Shown here in pieces: positions 42,095 to 51,567 of a stretch of DNA of 64,000 nt (its first letter is position 1; each line of letters opens with the position of its first letter). The DNA is taken from positions 41,887-105,886 of the forward strand of contig NZ_RPDJ01000040.1 of assembly GCF_004023625.1 (NCBI RefSeq), in the 5' to 3' direction. The translations under genes were made by a program, and so were the position numbers. This stretch comes from Streptomyces cavernae. GTDB taxonomy: Bacteria > Actinomycetota > Actinomycetes > Streptomycetales > Streptomycetaceae. The notes below the pieces were generated by a model that did no database searches, was not told where the DNA came from, and worked only from the letters and a program-made list of their open reading frames with translations.

Positions 42095-43300
42095 GTGCCC
42101 GAACCAGAACTCCGCAAGACCCAGCCGACCGCGTATCACGTGCACCCGCACGCCGGCACGCTGAAACGGCTGGAGAAGTCGTCCGGCAGTCTCGCCGCGC
42201 AAGCCATCGCGCGGATGGACGAGACCCTGCCGTGGTACCGGGCCATGCCCCCGGAGAACCGTTCCTGGATCGGTCTCGTCGCGCAGGCCGGTATCGCCGC
42301 GTTCACCGAGTGGTTCCGGCACCCGGACGCCCCGCAGGCGATCTCGACGGACGTCTTCGGCACCGCGCCCCGCGAACTGACCAGGGCGATCACCCTGCGG
42401 CAGACGGTGGAGATGGTGCGCACCACCATCGAGGTGATGGAGAGCGCCATCGACGAGGTGGCGGCCCCCGGTGACGAGGGCGTGCTGCGCGAGGCACTCC
42501 TCGTCTACGCCCGCGAGATCGCCTTCGCCACCGCCCAGGTGTACGCACAGGCGGCGGAGGCCCGTGGCGCCTGGGACGCACGGCTCGAGTCCCTCGTCGT
42601 GAACGCGGTGCTCAGCGGGGAAGCCGACGAAGGGGCCGTGTCGCGGGCCGCGGCCCTCGGGTGGAACTCGCCGGAACACGTGTGTGTCGTCCTCGGCACC
42701 GCTCCGGACGGTGACAGCGAGCTGACCGTGGAGGCCATCCGGCGGGCCGCCCGGCACGCCAAGCTGCAGGTGCTCACCGGGGTCCTCGGCGACCGGCTGG
42801 TCGTCATCGCGGGCGGCAGCAACAATCCGCTGCAGGTGGCGAAGGCGCTCATCGGACCGTATGCCGCAGGTCCGGTGGTCGCGGGCCCGATCGTGCCCGA
42901 CCTGCTGGCCGCGACGCGTTCCGCGCAGGCCGCCGCGGCCGGGCTCAAGGCGTGTTTCGCCTGGCAGGACGCCCCGCGGCCGGTCCTGGCGGACGATCTG
43001 CTGCCGGAACGCGCCATCGCCGGTGACCCGTTCGCCCGCGAGCAGTTGGTGGAGGAGATCTACAGACCGCTGGAGGAGGCCGGCTCCGCCCTGCTGGAGA
43101 CCCTGAGTGTCTACCTGGAGCAGGCGAGCAGTCTGGAGGGGGCCGCCCGGATGCTCTTCGTACACCCGAACACCGTCCGCTACCGGCTCCGACGTGTGAC
43201 TGACGTCACCGGCTGGTCGCCTTCTGATGTACGCTCCGCGTTCACACTGCGGATCGCGCTGATCCTGGGGCGTCTGGCCGAAGGTGATCCCCAACTCTAG
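42095..43300 (+). CDS. fasR: FasR-type PucR family activator of fatty acid synthesis genes
   Basis: 401 residues. N-terminal domain with the conserved LPWYRAMPPENRSWIGLVAQAGIAAFTEW. A GGDEF-like middle (ALGWNSPEHVCVVLG...). C-terminal PucR helix-turn-helix: SSLEGAARMLFVHPNTVRYRLRRVTDVTGWSP. Its position directly before fabD and its sequence match FasR of S. coelicolor, which activates the fabDHPF operon (established there). GTG at 42095 lacks a ribosome-binding site, so it is probably leaderless. The 83-bp gap to fabD should hold the fab promoter and FasR site. Confidence 0.9.
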   Translation: MPEPELRKTQPTAYHVHPHAGTLKRLEKSSGSLAAQAIARMDETLPWYRAMPPENRSWIGLVAQAGIAAFTEWFRHPDAPQAISTDVFGTAPRELTRAITLRQTVEMVRTTIEVMESAIDEVAAPGDEGVLREALLVYAREIAFATAQVYAQAAEARGAWDARLESLVVNAVLSGEADEGAVSRAAALGWNSPEHVCVVLGTAPDGDSELTVEAIRRAARHAKLQVLTGVLGDRLVVIAGGSNNPLQVAKALIGPYAAGPVVAGPIVPDLLAATRSAQAAAAGLKACFAWQDAPRPVLADDLLPERAIAGDPFAREQLVEEIYRPLEEAGSALLETLSVYLEQASSLEGAARMLFVHPNTVRYRLRRVTDVTGWSPSDVRSAFTLRIALILGRLAEGDPQL

Positions 43301-43383
43301 GCTTTTGTCGGGGCTCCACAATTCCCTTTGCGGTTCTTCGTCCTTGTCCCCACGGGCGTGCCGCACCGTCCACAAGAGAGAGT

Positions 43384-44304
43384 GTGAGAGTGCTCGTACT
43401 CGTCGCTCCCGGCCAGGGCGCCCAGACGCCCGGCTTCCTGACCCCTTGGCTCGAACTCCCCGGTGCCGCCGACCGCATCGCCGCCTGGTCGGACGCCATC
43501 GGTCTCGACCTCGCCCACTACGGCACACAGGCCGACGCGGAGGCCATCCGTGACACGGCGGTGGCTCAGCCGCTGCTGGTCGCGGCGGGGCTGCTGTCGG
43601 CGTCCGCGCTCGGCGAGTGCACCCCGGGCGCCGTCGCGGGGCACAGCGTCGGCGAGATCACCGCCGCCGGTTTCGCCGGTGTCCTCGACGACACGGCCGC
43701 CCTGACCCTCGTACGCAAACGGGGCCTGGCCATGGCCGAAGCCGCCGCCGTCACCGAGACCGGGATGGCGGCGCTGCTCGGCGGCGAGCCCGACGTGGTC
43801 CTTCCGCACCTGGAGAAGCTCGGTCTGACCGCGGCGAACGTGAACGGCGCTGGCCAGATCGTGGCCGCCGGCACCGCCGAGGAACTCAAGGCACTGGACG
43901 AGAACAAGCCCGAGGGTGTCCGCCGGGTGGTGGCGCTCAAGGTCGCGGGCGCGTTCCACACGCACCACATGGCGCCCGCGGTGCAGGCCCTGAAGCAGGC
44001 CGCGCAGGCGCTGACGCCCGCGGACCCGAAGGTCGCGTACGTGTCGAACAAGGACGGGCAGTCCGTGGCGACCGGCGCGGAGGTGCTGGAGCGGCTGGTG
44101 GGCCAGGTCGCCAACCCGGTCCGCTGGGACCTGTGCATGGAGACCTTCAAGAAACTGGGTGCGACGGCGCTGATCGAGGTGTGCCCCGGCGGCACCCTGA
44201 CCGGTCTCGCCAAGCGTGCGCTGCCGGGAGTACGAACGATCGCCTTGAAGACCCCCGACGACCTCGATGCCGCTCGCGAGCTCATCGCCGAGCAGAGCGC
44301 CTGA
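43384..44304 (+). CDS. fabD: Malonyl-CoA:ACP transacylase
   Basis: 306 residues. APGQGAQTPGFL start, catalytic serine in GHSVGE (86-91, Ser88), His192 in AGAFHTHHM, and the C-terminal NPVRWDLCMETF. Reaction: transfers malonyl from CoA to ACP, supplying the extender unit for FAS II and, in Streptomyces, also for type II polyketide synthases. Start may be GTG 43384 or GTG 43390; agagagag precedes both. First of four co-directional fab genes; fabH follows after 16 nt with its own aaggag. Confidence 0.96.
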   Translation: MRVLVLVAPGQGAQTPGFLTPWLELPGAADRIAAWSDAIGLDLAHYGTQADAEAIRDTAVAQPLLVAAGLLSASALGECTPGAVAGHSVGEITAAGFAGVLDDTAALTLVRKRGLAMAEAAAVTETGMAALLGGEPDVVLPHLEKLGLTAANVNGAGQIVAAGTAEELKALDENKPEGVRRVVALKVAGAFHTHHMAPAVQALKQAAQALTPADPKVAYVSNKDGQSVATGAEVLERLVGQVANPVRWDLCMETFKKLGATALIEVCPGGTLTGLAKRALPGVRTIALKTPDDLDAARELIAEQSA

Positions 44305-44320
44305 CAAGGAGCCCGAGAGC

Positions 44321-45352
44321 ATGTCGAAGATCAAGCCGAGCAAGGGCGCGCCGTACGCACGCATCCTCGGCGTGGGCGGCTACCGCCCCGTTCGGGTGGT
44401 GCCCAACGAGGTGATCCTGGAGAAGATCGACTCCTCGGACGAGTGGATCCGCTCGCGCTCCGGCATCGCGACCCGGCACTGGGCGAACGACGAGGAGACC
44501 GTCGCCGCGATGTCGATCGAGGCGTCCGGCAAGGCGATCGCCGACGCCGGGATCTCCGCGGAGCAGGTCGGCGCCGTGATCGTCTCCACCGTCTCGCACT
44601 TCAGCCAGACCCCCGCGGTGGCGACCGAGATCGCGGACAAGCTCGGCACGGACAAGGCCGCCGCGTTCGACATCTCGGCGGGCTGCGCCGGATTCGGGTA
44701 CGGGCTCACGCTCGCCAAGGGCATGGTCGTCGAGGGTTCGGCGGAGTACGTCCTCGTCATCGGTGTCGAGCGGCTGAGCGACCTGACCGACCTGGAGGAC
44801 CGCGCGACGGCGTTCCTGTTCGGTGATGGCGCGGGCGCGGTCGTCGTGGGCCCCTCCCAGGAACCGCACATCGGCCCGACCGTGTGGGGTTCGGAGGGCG
44901 ACAAGGCCGGCACGATCAAGCAGACCGTTCCGTGGGACCGCTTCCGGACCGGTGATCTCTCCACCCTGCCGCTGGACAGCGAGGGCAACGTCAAGTTCCC
45001 CGCGATCACGCAGGAGGGCCAGGCGGTGTTCCGCTGGGCCGTGTTCGAGATGGCGAAGGTCGCCCAGCAGGCGCTGGACGCGGCCGGGATCACCCCGGAC
45101 GACCTGGACGTCTTCATCCCGCACCAGGCCAACATGCGGATCATCGACTCGATGGTGAAGACCCTCAAACTGCCGGAGCACGTCACGGTCGCCCGGGACG
45201 TGGAGACCACCGGCAACACCTCGGCCGCCTCGATCCCGCTCGCGATGGAGCGGCTCCTGGCGACCGGCGAGGCGAAGAGCGGCGACACCGCGCTCGTCAT
45301 CGGCTTCGGGGCGGGTCTCGTCTACGCCGCCACGGTCGTTACCCTCCCCTAG
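44321..45352 (+). CDS. fabH: 3-oxoacyl-ACP synthase III
   Basis: 343 residues. Catalytic triad Cys122 (DISAGCAGFGYGL), His268 (IPHQANMR) and Asn299 (ETTGNTSAAS). Reaction: condenses an acyl-CoA primer with malonyl-ACP to start fatty acid synthesis. In streptomycetes FabH prefers branched primers such as isobutyryl- and methylbutyryl-CoA (established). ATG at 44321 with aaggag. The SQEPHIGPTVWGSEG loop borders the primer pocket. Part of the fabD-H-P-F operon. Confidence 0.96.
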   Translation: MSKIKPSKGAPYARILGVGGYRPVRVVPNEVILEKIDSSDEWIRSRSGIATRHWANDEETVAAMSIEASGKAIADAGISAEQVGAVIVSTVSHFSQTPAVATEIADKLGTDKAAAFDISAGCAGFGYGLTLAKGMVVEGSAEYVLVIGVERLSDLTDLEDRATAFLFGDGAGAVVVGPSQEPHIGPTVWGSEGDKAGTIKQTVPWDRFRTGDLSTLPLDSEGNVKFPAITQEGQAVFRWAVFEMAKVAQQALDAAGITPDDLDVFIPHQANMRIIDSMVKTLKLPEHVTVARDVETTGNTSAASIPLAMERLLATGEAKSGDTALVIGFGAGLVYAATVVTLP

Positions 45353-45427
45353 GCACCGCTGTCGGATCACCCGGTCCGGCACGGATTACCGCCACACCCT
45401 CTGGATACATACGAAGGAGCGCCTGAC

Positions 45428-45676
45428 ATGGCCGCCACTCAGGAAGAGATCGTCGCCGGTCTCGCGGAGATCGTGAACGAGATCGCCGGGATTCCGGTCG
45501 AGGACGTCCAGCTGGACAAGTCCTTCACCGACGACCTGGACGTCGACTCGCTGTCCATGGTCGAGGTCGTCGTCGCCGCCGAGGAGCGCTTCGACGTCAA
45601 GATCCCCGACGACGACGTCAAGAACCTCAAGACCGTCGGCGACGCGACCGACTACATCCTCAAGCACCAGGGCTGA
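45428..45676 (+). CDS. acpP: Acyl carrier protein
   Basis: 82 residues, acidic. The phosphopantetheine site is DVDSLSMVE with Ser41. Helices match FAS ACPs (EEIVAGLAEIVNEIAGI, KNLKTVGDATDYILKHQG). Carries growing acyl chains for FAS II after modification by a holo-ACP synthase. Strong gaaggag upstream. Located between fabH and fabF as in other streptomycetes; the 75-nt gap from fabH contains no further gene. Confidence 0.97.
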   Translation: MAATQEEIVAGLAEIVNEIAGIPVEDVQLDKSFTDDLDVDSLSMVEVVVAAEERFDVKIPDDDVKNLKTVGDATDYILKHQG

Positions 45677-45764
45677 TCCGCCGATCAGGCCCTGAGGCCC
45701 CGCCACCCGGCGGTGGCGCCGTTTGAATCCTCTGAATCCTCGTACCGCTGGAGAAAGAATTCCC

Positions 45765-47030
45765 GTGAGCTCGACCAATCGCACCGTGGTCGTCACCGGT
45801 ATCGGCGCAACCACACCGCTGGGTGGCGACGTGGCCTCCACCTGGGAGGGACTGATCGCCGGCCGGTCCGGCGTCCGCCCCCTGGAGCAGGACTGGGCGG
45901 CCGACCTTCCCGTGAAGATCGCCGCGCAGATCGCCGTGGAGCCGGGCGAGGTCATTCCGCGCCCGCAGGCCCGCCGGCTGGACCGTTCGGCGCAGTTCGC
46001 GCTGATCGCGGCCAAGGAGGCGTGGGCCGACGCAGGCTTCACCGACAAGGCCGGTGACGACACGTCCGTGGACCCGGACCGGCTCGGCGCGGTCATCGCC
46101 TCCGGCATCGGCGGTGTCACCACGCTGCTCGACCAGTACGACGTACTGCGTGACAAGGGTGTGCGCCGGGTCTCCCCGCACACCGTGCCGATGCTGATGC
46201 CGAACGGTCCGTCCGCCAACGTGGGCCTCGCCGTGGGCGCCCGCGCCGGTGTGCACACCCCGGTCTCGGCGTGCGCCTCGGGCGCGGAGGCCATCGGCTA
46301 CGCCATCGAGATGATCCGTTCGGGCCGCGCCGACGTGGTGGTGGCGGGCGGCACGGAGGCGGCGATCCACCCGCTGCCGATCGCCGCGTTCGGCAACATG
46401 ATGGCGATGTCCAAGAACAACGACGACCCCGAGGGCGCCTCGCGTCCTTACGACGTCGCCCGCGACGGCTTCGTCCTCGGCGAGGGCGCCGGTGTGATCG
46501 TCCTGGAGTCGGCCGAGCACGCCGCCAAGCGCGGCGCCCGCGTCTACGCGGAGGCGGTCGGCCAGGGCATCTCGGCCGACGGCCACGACATCGTGCAGCC
46601 GGAGCCGGAGGGCCGTGGCATCTCGCACGCCCTGCAGAACCTGATGGACTGCACCGACCTGGCCGCCGCCGAGATCATGCACGTCAACGCGCACGCCACC
46701 TCGACACCCGCGGGTGACATCGCGGAACTGAAGGCCCTGCGGAAGGTGTTCGGCGACGACACCGACCACATGGCCGTCTCCGGCACCAAGTCGATGACAG
46801 GGCATCTGCTCGGCGGCGCCGGCGGTATCGAGTCCGTCGCGTCGATCCTGGCGCTGTACCACCGGATCGCTCCGCCCACGATCAACATCGACAACCTCGA
46901 CCCCGAGGCGGACGCCGACATCGTCCGCGGTGAGGCCCGCAAGCTGCCCGTCGAGGGCCGGATCGCGGCGCTGAACGACTCGTTCGGGTTCGGCGGGCAC
47001 AACGTGGTGCTGGCGTTCCGGACCGTCTGA
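45765..47030 (+). CDS. fabF: 3-oxoacyl-ACP synthase II
   Basis: 421 residues. Cys170 (VSACASGAEA), His310 (VNAHATSTPAGD) and His347 (TKSMTGHLLGGAGG): the spacing of 140 and 37 residues equals that of E. coli FabF. The C-terminal NDSFGFGGHN is also conserved. Reaction: chain-elongating decarboxylative condensation of acyl-ACP with malonyl-ACP. GTG at 45765 with ggagaaag upstream. Last gene of the fab operon, followed by two terminators. Confidence 0.97.
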   Translation: MSSTNRTVVVTGIGATTPLGGDVASTWEGLIAGRSGVRPLEQDWAADLPVKIAAQIAVEPGEVIPRPQARRLDRSAQFALIAAKEAWADAGFTDKAGDDTSVDPDRLGAVIASGIGGVTTLLDQYDVLRDKGVRRVSPHTVPMLMPNGPSANVGLAVGARAGVHTPVSACASGAEAIGYAIEMIRSGRADVVVAGGTEAAIHPLPIAAFGNMMAMSKNNDDPEGASRPYDVARDGFVLGEGAGVIVLESAEHAAKRGARVYAEAVGQGISADGHDIVQPEPEGRGISHALQNLMDCTDLAAAEIMHVNAHATSTPAGDIAELKALRKVFGDDTDHMAVSGTKSMTGHLLGGAGGIESVASILALYHRIAPPTINIDNLDPEADADIVRGEARKLPVEGRIAALNDSFGFGGHNVVLAFRTV

Positions 47031-47034
47031 GTCA

Positions 47035-47057
47035 GCGGGGGGAGTTAATCCCCCCGC
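47035..47057 (+). terminator. First terminator after fabF
   Basis: gcgggggga and tccccccgc pair perfectly around gttaa, 4 nt after the fabF stop codon. Confidence 0.8.
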
Positions 47058-47115
47058 AGGGTTGTGAACGCGCAGGGCTGTCGACCCGCACGATCGTGAA
47101 CCCGCAGGACTGTGA

Positions 47116-47143
47116 AAGGGCCCCACCGGTCGGTGGGGCCCTT
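47116..47143 (+). terminator. Second terminator after fabF
   Basis: aagggccccaccg and cggtggggccctt form a 12-13-bp perfect stem. Between the two hairpins lies a short repeat of (c)gcagg(a/g)ctgt words. Tandem terminators isolate the fab operon from the convergent DUF3145 gene. Confidence 0.85.
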
Positions 47144-47276
47144 CAGGCGTTCGAGGGGCCCGCGTGCGCTGGGGGTGGCTGGGAGCCGGTCGACGGGACA
47201 CACGAGGGCTTCGAGCGGACGACGACCGCGGAGACCGCGCCGCCCGAAAGGGAACTGAAGGGTGGTCAGACGAGTT

Positions 47277-47771
47277 TCAGACGACCTGGTGCAGCCAGCG
47301 GACGGGAGCGCCCTCGCCGGCGTAGCGGAAGGGTTCCAGTTCGTCGTCCCAGGGCTTGCCGAGGAGCCTCGCGAGATCGGACTCCAGGCTGGTCTCGCCG
47401 CGCTGGGAGCGGGCGAGGGCCGCGCGCAGCCGGTCCTCGGGGATCAGAATGTCGCCGTGGATACCGGTGACCGCGTGGAAGATGCCCAGTTCGGGGGTGC
47501 AGCTGTAGCGCTCGCCCTCAGCCGTGGCGCACGGCTCGGCGGTGACTTCGAAGCGCAGCATCTGCCAGCCGCGCAGCGCGGACGCAAGCTTGGAGGCGGT
47601 GCCGGCCTCGCCCTGCCAGGAGAACTCCGATCTCCAAGTGCCGGGAGCGGCGGGCTGCCTGATCCAGTCGAGGTTGACGCGCGTACCGAGCACGCCCGCG
47701 ATTGCCCATTCGACGTGCGGGCAGAGCGCGCGCGGCGCGGAGTGCACGTACAGGACTCCACGTGTCGTCAC
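47277..47771 (-). CDS. DUF3145 family protein
   Basis: 164 residues. Characteristic sequence TRGVLYVHSAPRALCPHVEWAIAGVLG at the start, WRSEFSWQGEAGTASKLASALRGW in the middle, and the end RLLGKPWDDELEPFRYAGEGAPVRWLHQVV. Conserved actinobacterial protein of unknown function, commonly next to the fab cluster. GTG at 47771 with ggagg 5 nt upstream. Convergent with the fab operon; divergent from the SGNH lipoprotein gene. Confidence 0.9.
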   Translation of the reverse strand: MTTRGVLYVHSAPRALCPHVEWAIAGVLGTRVNLDWIRQPAAPGTWRSEFSWQGEAGTASKLASALRGWQMLRFEVTAEPCATAEGERYSCTPELGIFHAVTGIHGDILIPEDRLRAALARSQRGETSLESDLARLLGKPWDDELEPFRYAGEGAPVRWLHQVV

Positions 47772-47972
47772 CCGAACCTCCGGACAGATCAGGACATCTT
47801 GTAACTTGGCGAAACAGCAGTGGCAGGGCGGCCACGGGGGCGAGGCTACCGCGCGGCGGCGCCGGGAGTGTGACGTACCGTCGGTCCTGGCGCCGCGAAA
47901 CGCTGAGGTTTCACTCGGTGGGACGCGTACTGAGGGGCAGCCCGTTGCACGACGACAGAGGGGAATTCGCGG

Positions 47973-48887
47973 ATGCGCAAACGAGGCCGGGGAGCTTTTG
48001 CCGCCGCCACCGCCGCGCTGGCGGCGGGGACGGCCGCACTGCTGGGCATCGCCGGGTGCGACGCCGTCGGTGGTGACTCGCCCGCTCCGAAGGACGCCTC
48101 CGCCTCCGCGAGACCCTCCCCCAAGCCCTCGCCCACCTGGGACACCAGCCCACGGTCGCTGGCCGCCGTCGGTGATTCGATCACCCGGGGTTTCGACGCC
48201 TGCTCGGTGCTCTCGGACTGCCCGGAGGCGTCCTGGGCCACCGGCACCGACGCAGGCGTCAAGAGCCTCGCCGTACGGCTGCTGGGGCGCACCGGGGCCG
48301 CGGAGCGCAGCTGGAACTACGCGGTGACCGGCTCGCGGATGGCGGACCTGCCCGGTCAGATGGCCCGGGCCGTCACGCGCAAACCGGAACTGGTGACCGT
48401 GCTGGCGGGGGCGAACGACGCCTGCCGGGTCTCGGTCTCCGCGATGACTCCGGTGGCGGAGTTCCGCGCCGACTTCGAGGAGGCCCTGCACACGTTGCGC
48501 AGCGCCCTGCCCCGGGCGCAGGTCTATGTGGCGAGCGTTCCGGACCTGATGCGGCTGTGGTCGACGGGGCGCGCCAACCCGCTGAGCAAGCGGGTGTGGA
48601 GCCTGGGCATCTGTCCGTCGATGCTGGCCGACCCGGACGCCCTGGACTCGGCCGCGAACGGCCGTCGCACCCAGGTGCAGGACCGGGTCATCGCCTACAA
48701 CAAGGTGCTGAAGGAGGTCTGCGCGAAGGACCGCCGCTGCCGCTTCGACGGCGGCGCGGTCTTCGACTACCGCTTCGGCGAGGCACAGCTGAGCCAGTGG
48801 GACTGGTTCCATCCGAGCAAGAACGGCCAGGCGCGGCTGGCGGAGATGGCGTACCGGGTGGTGACGGCGAAGCGGGCGGCGGATTGA
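47973..48887 (+). CDS. SGNH/GDSL-family hydrolase lipoprotein
   Basis: 304 residues. Lipoprotein signal with lipobox GIAGC (Cys29), then a Ser/Pro/Lys linker. SGNH blocks: GDSIT (Ser69), a Gly in AVTGSRMADL, Asn in LAGANDACRV, and DWFHPS with the catalytic Asp/His. Family knowledge: extracellular esterases or lipases; several Streptomyces members act on carbohydrate esters or lipids. ATG at 47973 with ggggaa upstream. Extra Cys pairs (ACSVLSDC, CAKDRRC) suggest disulfides in the exported domain. Confidence 0.88.
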   Translation: MRKRGRGAFAAATAALAAGTAALLGIAGCDAVGGDSPAPKDASASARPSPKPSPTWDTSPRSLAAVGDSITRGFDACSVLSDCPEASWATGTDAGVKSLAVRLLGRTGAAERSWNYAVTGSRMADLPGQMARAVTRKPELVTVLAGANDACRVSVSAMTPVAEFRADFEEALHTLRSALPRAQVYVASVPDLMRLWSTGRANPLSKRVWSLGICPSMLADPDALDSAANGRRTQVQDRVIAYNKVLKEVCAKDRRCRFDGGAVFDYRFGEAQLSQWDWFHPSKNGQARLAEMAYRVVTAKRAAD

Positions 48888-48960
48888 CGGTGGGGGGTGA
48901 CAGAGGGGGTGACGGTGGGGGCCGGCGCGGTCGGGTTCACCGGTCGGGCCCCCGGCGGGC

Positions 48961-51423
48961 TCACACCTTCACGGTCGTCGTGATCCGCGTATCGACGATC
49001 GAGTGCGCGGCCCGCAGCTCGTACAGGCCCGGGACGTGCGACCAGGAGCCCGCGGTCTCGTCCCAGATCTCGAAGGCGCGCCGCGGGAGTTCGACCACCG
49101 CCTCCACCGTCTCGCCGGGTCCCGCCTCCACGGCCGCGAAGCCGGCCAGCCAGCGGGCGGGACGTTCGGGATCGGGCCGCGAGGGGGCCAGATACAGCTG
49201 GACGACCTCCCGGCCGGGCCGTTCGCCGGTGTTGCGGAGGCGGACCCGGACGGTGGTGCCCGAGGTCTCGATCGACTCGTAGCGCCAGTCGGTGTAGCCG
49301 AGGCCGTGCCCGAAGGGGTAGGCGGTGGTGGCGCCGGCCCGGTCCCAGGCTCGGTAGCCGATGTAGACGCCCTCGGTGTATTCGAGCCTGCCGTCGGTGG
49401 GCACGACCTCGGTGACGGGCGCGTCGTCGAGCGAACCCCAGGTGGTGGGCAGTCGCCCGCCGGGCTCATGGGCGCCGGTCAGTACGTCGGCGAGGGCGGC
49501 CCCGCCCTCCTGGCCGGGGAACCAGGTCAGCAGCACGGCGGCGACCTCGTCCCGCCAGGGCAGCTCCACGGGGGAGCCGGAGTTGACGACGACCACGGTG
49601 TTGGGGTTGGCGGCGGCCACCGCGCGGACCAGGTCGTCCTGGCGGCCGGGCAGCCGCAGGTCCGTGCGGTCGAAGCCCTCGGACTCCACGCGGTCGGTGG
49701 TGGCGACCACGACGACCGCGGTGTCCGCGGCTCGGGCCGCCCGGACGGCCTCGGCGATGAGTTCGTCCGGGTCGTGCTGCGGTTCCTGGTGGGCGAGCGT
49801 GAAGCCGATGGCCTTCAACGGGACGTCCTCCGGGAGGTCGGGAGCGTACCGGAGGGACACCTCCACCGGCTCGCCAACGCGGAGTTCCGCCTCGGCACGG
49901 GGCACGGGCGGCGCGAAGAACGCCTCGAACGGGTCGCCCCCTGCGGGGAGTTGGGGGCCGTCGAAGTAGGTGGTGCCGGCCACCCGGAGGGTGAACTCCC
50001 CCACGCCCTTGATGCCGAAGGTGTGCCGCCCGCTCTCGCGCGGGGTGAAGGTGCCGGTGAGTTCGACGCTGTGCAGGGTGTCGTAACTGACGCCCTCGGG
50101 GAGGTCGTCGCCCAGCCACTGAATCTGTCCGCCGGGTACGGAGGCGGTGCCGATGATGTCGCCGGCCGCGTCCCGGCAGACGGCACGCAGGCTGAATCCC
50201 TTGTCGGCGGGGAGCAGTTCGGTGTTCGGGTCGGCTCCGACGGCGTAGCTGAGGCTGCCTTCGGGGAGGGCCTCGGTGAGGCCGTCCAGCGGGGAGACGA
50301 CGCGGTCGGGGAAGACGGTGGCGGAGCCGCCGCCGAGTACGCGGGCGTCGCGGGCGGCGGCGCCGACGAGGGCGACCGTGCGCCCTTCGGGCAGCGGCAG
50401 GGCGCCCTCGTTGCGTACGAGGACGAAGGCGCGGCGGGCGATCTCCCGGGCCAGCGCCTTTCCGTCGATGTCCGCGGGCGGCTCGGTGACCACCGGCCGC
50501 ACGCCCTGGAGGATGCCGACGCGGGCGGCGAGCCGCAGCACGTTGCGGACGGCGGCGTCGACGGTCTCCTCGGCGACCCGGCCGTCGCGTACCGCGTCGG
50601 CGAGCGCCTGACCGTAGACCGTCCGCGGGCCGGGCATCGCCATGTCCAGGCCGCCCTCGATGGCGCCGGTGGTGGAGCGGGCGGCCAGCCAGTCGGAGAC
50701 GTTGACGCCGTCGAAGCCCCATTCGCCGCGCAGGACCTCATTCACCAGGTACCGGTGCTCGGTCATGGTGGTGCCGTTGACCGTGTTGTAGGCGGTCATG
50801 ATGCCCCACGGGTGGGCGTTTTCGACGATGGCCTCGAAGGGGGCGAGGTAGAGCTCGCGCAGGGCGCGCTCGGAGACGCGGTTGTCGACGGTGAACCGGT
50901 CGGTCTCGGCGTCGTTGGCGACGAAGTGCTTGACGGTGGTGCCGACGCCGCCGTCCTGTACGCCCCGGACGTACCCGGTCCCGATGCGTCCGGTCAGGTA
51001 CGGGTCCTCGCTGTACGCCTCGAAGTGGCGGCCGCCGAGCGGGGACCGGTGCAGGTTGACGGTGGGGGCGAGCAGGACGTGGACGTGCTTGCGGCGGGCC
51101 TCCTGGGCGAGGAGCCGGCCCGCGCGGCGGGCGAGGGCGGGGTCCCAGGTGGCGGCGAGGGCGGTCGGGGACGGCAGGGCGATGGAGGGGTCGTCGGCGG
51201 TCCAGCGCACTCCGCGGACGCCGATCGGGCCGTCGGACATCACCAATGACCCGAGCCCGATCTCCTCGAGTGCGGGCAGCCTCCACATGCCCTCACCCGC
51301 CAGCAGCCGGGTCTTGGCGTCCAGGTCGAGCTTGCCGAGCGCGGTCTCGACCACGGCCTCGCGGGCCCGGTCGCTGTCGTCCTCCCCGTTCGTCCCCGTC
51401 GTCGGCGCGATCGTCTCCGCCAC
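48961..51423 (-). CDS. GH3 beta-glucosidase with PA14 insert and Fn3-like C-terminus
   Basis: 820 residues. The GH3 N-terminal barrel has PIGVRGVRW, KHFVANDAETDR (Lys165-His166) and nucleophile Asp244 in FDGVNVSDWLAAR. The C-terminal GH3 domain starts near residue 300. A PA14 domain is inserted (~405-540: GTFTPRESGRHTFGIKGVGEFTLRV, YFDGPQLP), and the Fn3-like tail begins about residue 690. Family knowledge: hydrolysis of beta-glucosides; PA14 inserts shape the sugar pocket. No signal peptide, so intracellular use of imported oligosaccharides. GTG at 51423 with aaggagg. Divergent from a TetR gene. Confidence 0.93.
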   Translation of the reverse strand: MAETIAPTTGTNGEDDSDRAREAVVETALGKLDLDAKTRLLAGEGMWRLPALEEIGLGSLVMSDGPIGVRGVRWTADDPSIALPSPTALAATWDPALARRAGRLLAQEARRKHVHVLLAPTVNLHRSPLGGRHFEAYSEDPYLTGRIGTGYVRGVQDGGVGTTVKHFVANDAETDRFTVDNRVSERALRELYLAPFEAIVENAHPWGIMTAYNTVNGTTMTEHRYLVNEVLRGEWGFDGVNVSDWLAARSTTGAIEGGLDMAMPGPRTVYGQALADAVRDGRVAEETVDAAVRNVLRLAARVGILQGVRPVVTEPPADIDGKALAREIARRAFVLVRNEGALPLPEGRTVALVGAAARDARVLGGGSATVFPDRVVSPLDGLTEALPEGSLSYAVGADPNTELLPADKGFSLRAVCRDAAGDIIGTASVPGGQIQWLGDDLPEGVSYDTLHSVELTGTFTPRESGRHTFGIKGVGEFTLRVAGTTYFDGPQLPAGGDPFEAFFAPPVPRAEAELRVGEPVEVSLRYAPDLPEDVPLKAIGFTLAHQEPQHDPDELIAEAVRAARAADTAVVVVATTDRVESEGFDRTDLRLPGRQDDLVRAVAAANPNTVVVVNSGSPVELPWRDEVAAVLLTWFPGQEGGAALADVLTGAHEPGGRLPTTWGSLDDAPVTEVVPTDGRLEYTEGVYIGYRAWDRAGATTAYPFGHGLGYTDWRYESIETSGTTVRVRLRNTGERPGREVVQLYLAPSRPDPERPARWLAGFAAVEAGPGETVEAVVELPRRAFEIWDETAGSWSHVPGLYELRAAHSIVDTRITTTVKV

Positions 51424-51521
51424 GGCGGCACCTCCTCCTTGAAGTCCGTTGGCGTCCGGCCGGGCATCGGCGACGAGCCGGGCTGGATTTCTCCATGCTG
51501 CCCCGTTTCCTGTAAGAGATT

Positions 51522-51535
51522 AGATTTCGTTATCT
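51522..51535. promoter_or_regulatory. Candidate operator between the GH3 and tetR genes
   Basis: AGATTTCGTTATCT is an imperfect palindrome (AGAT..CG..ATCT) in a 30-bp AT-rich patch, placed where promoters of both divergent genes should lie. Confidence 0.4.
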
Positions 51536-51567
51536 TTCCGTTATGAATCATGCCGTACGGTGTCGCC

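Noticed and set aside
42095..47030. Type II polyketide or other secondary-metabolite cluster
   Set aside because: Gene set and order are those of primary FAS II (fasR, fabD, fabH, acpP, fabF); no chain-length factor, cyclase or tailoring genes are present.
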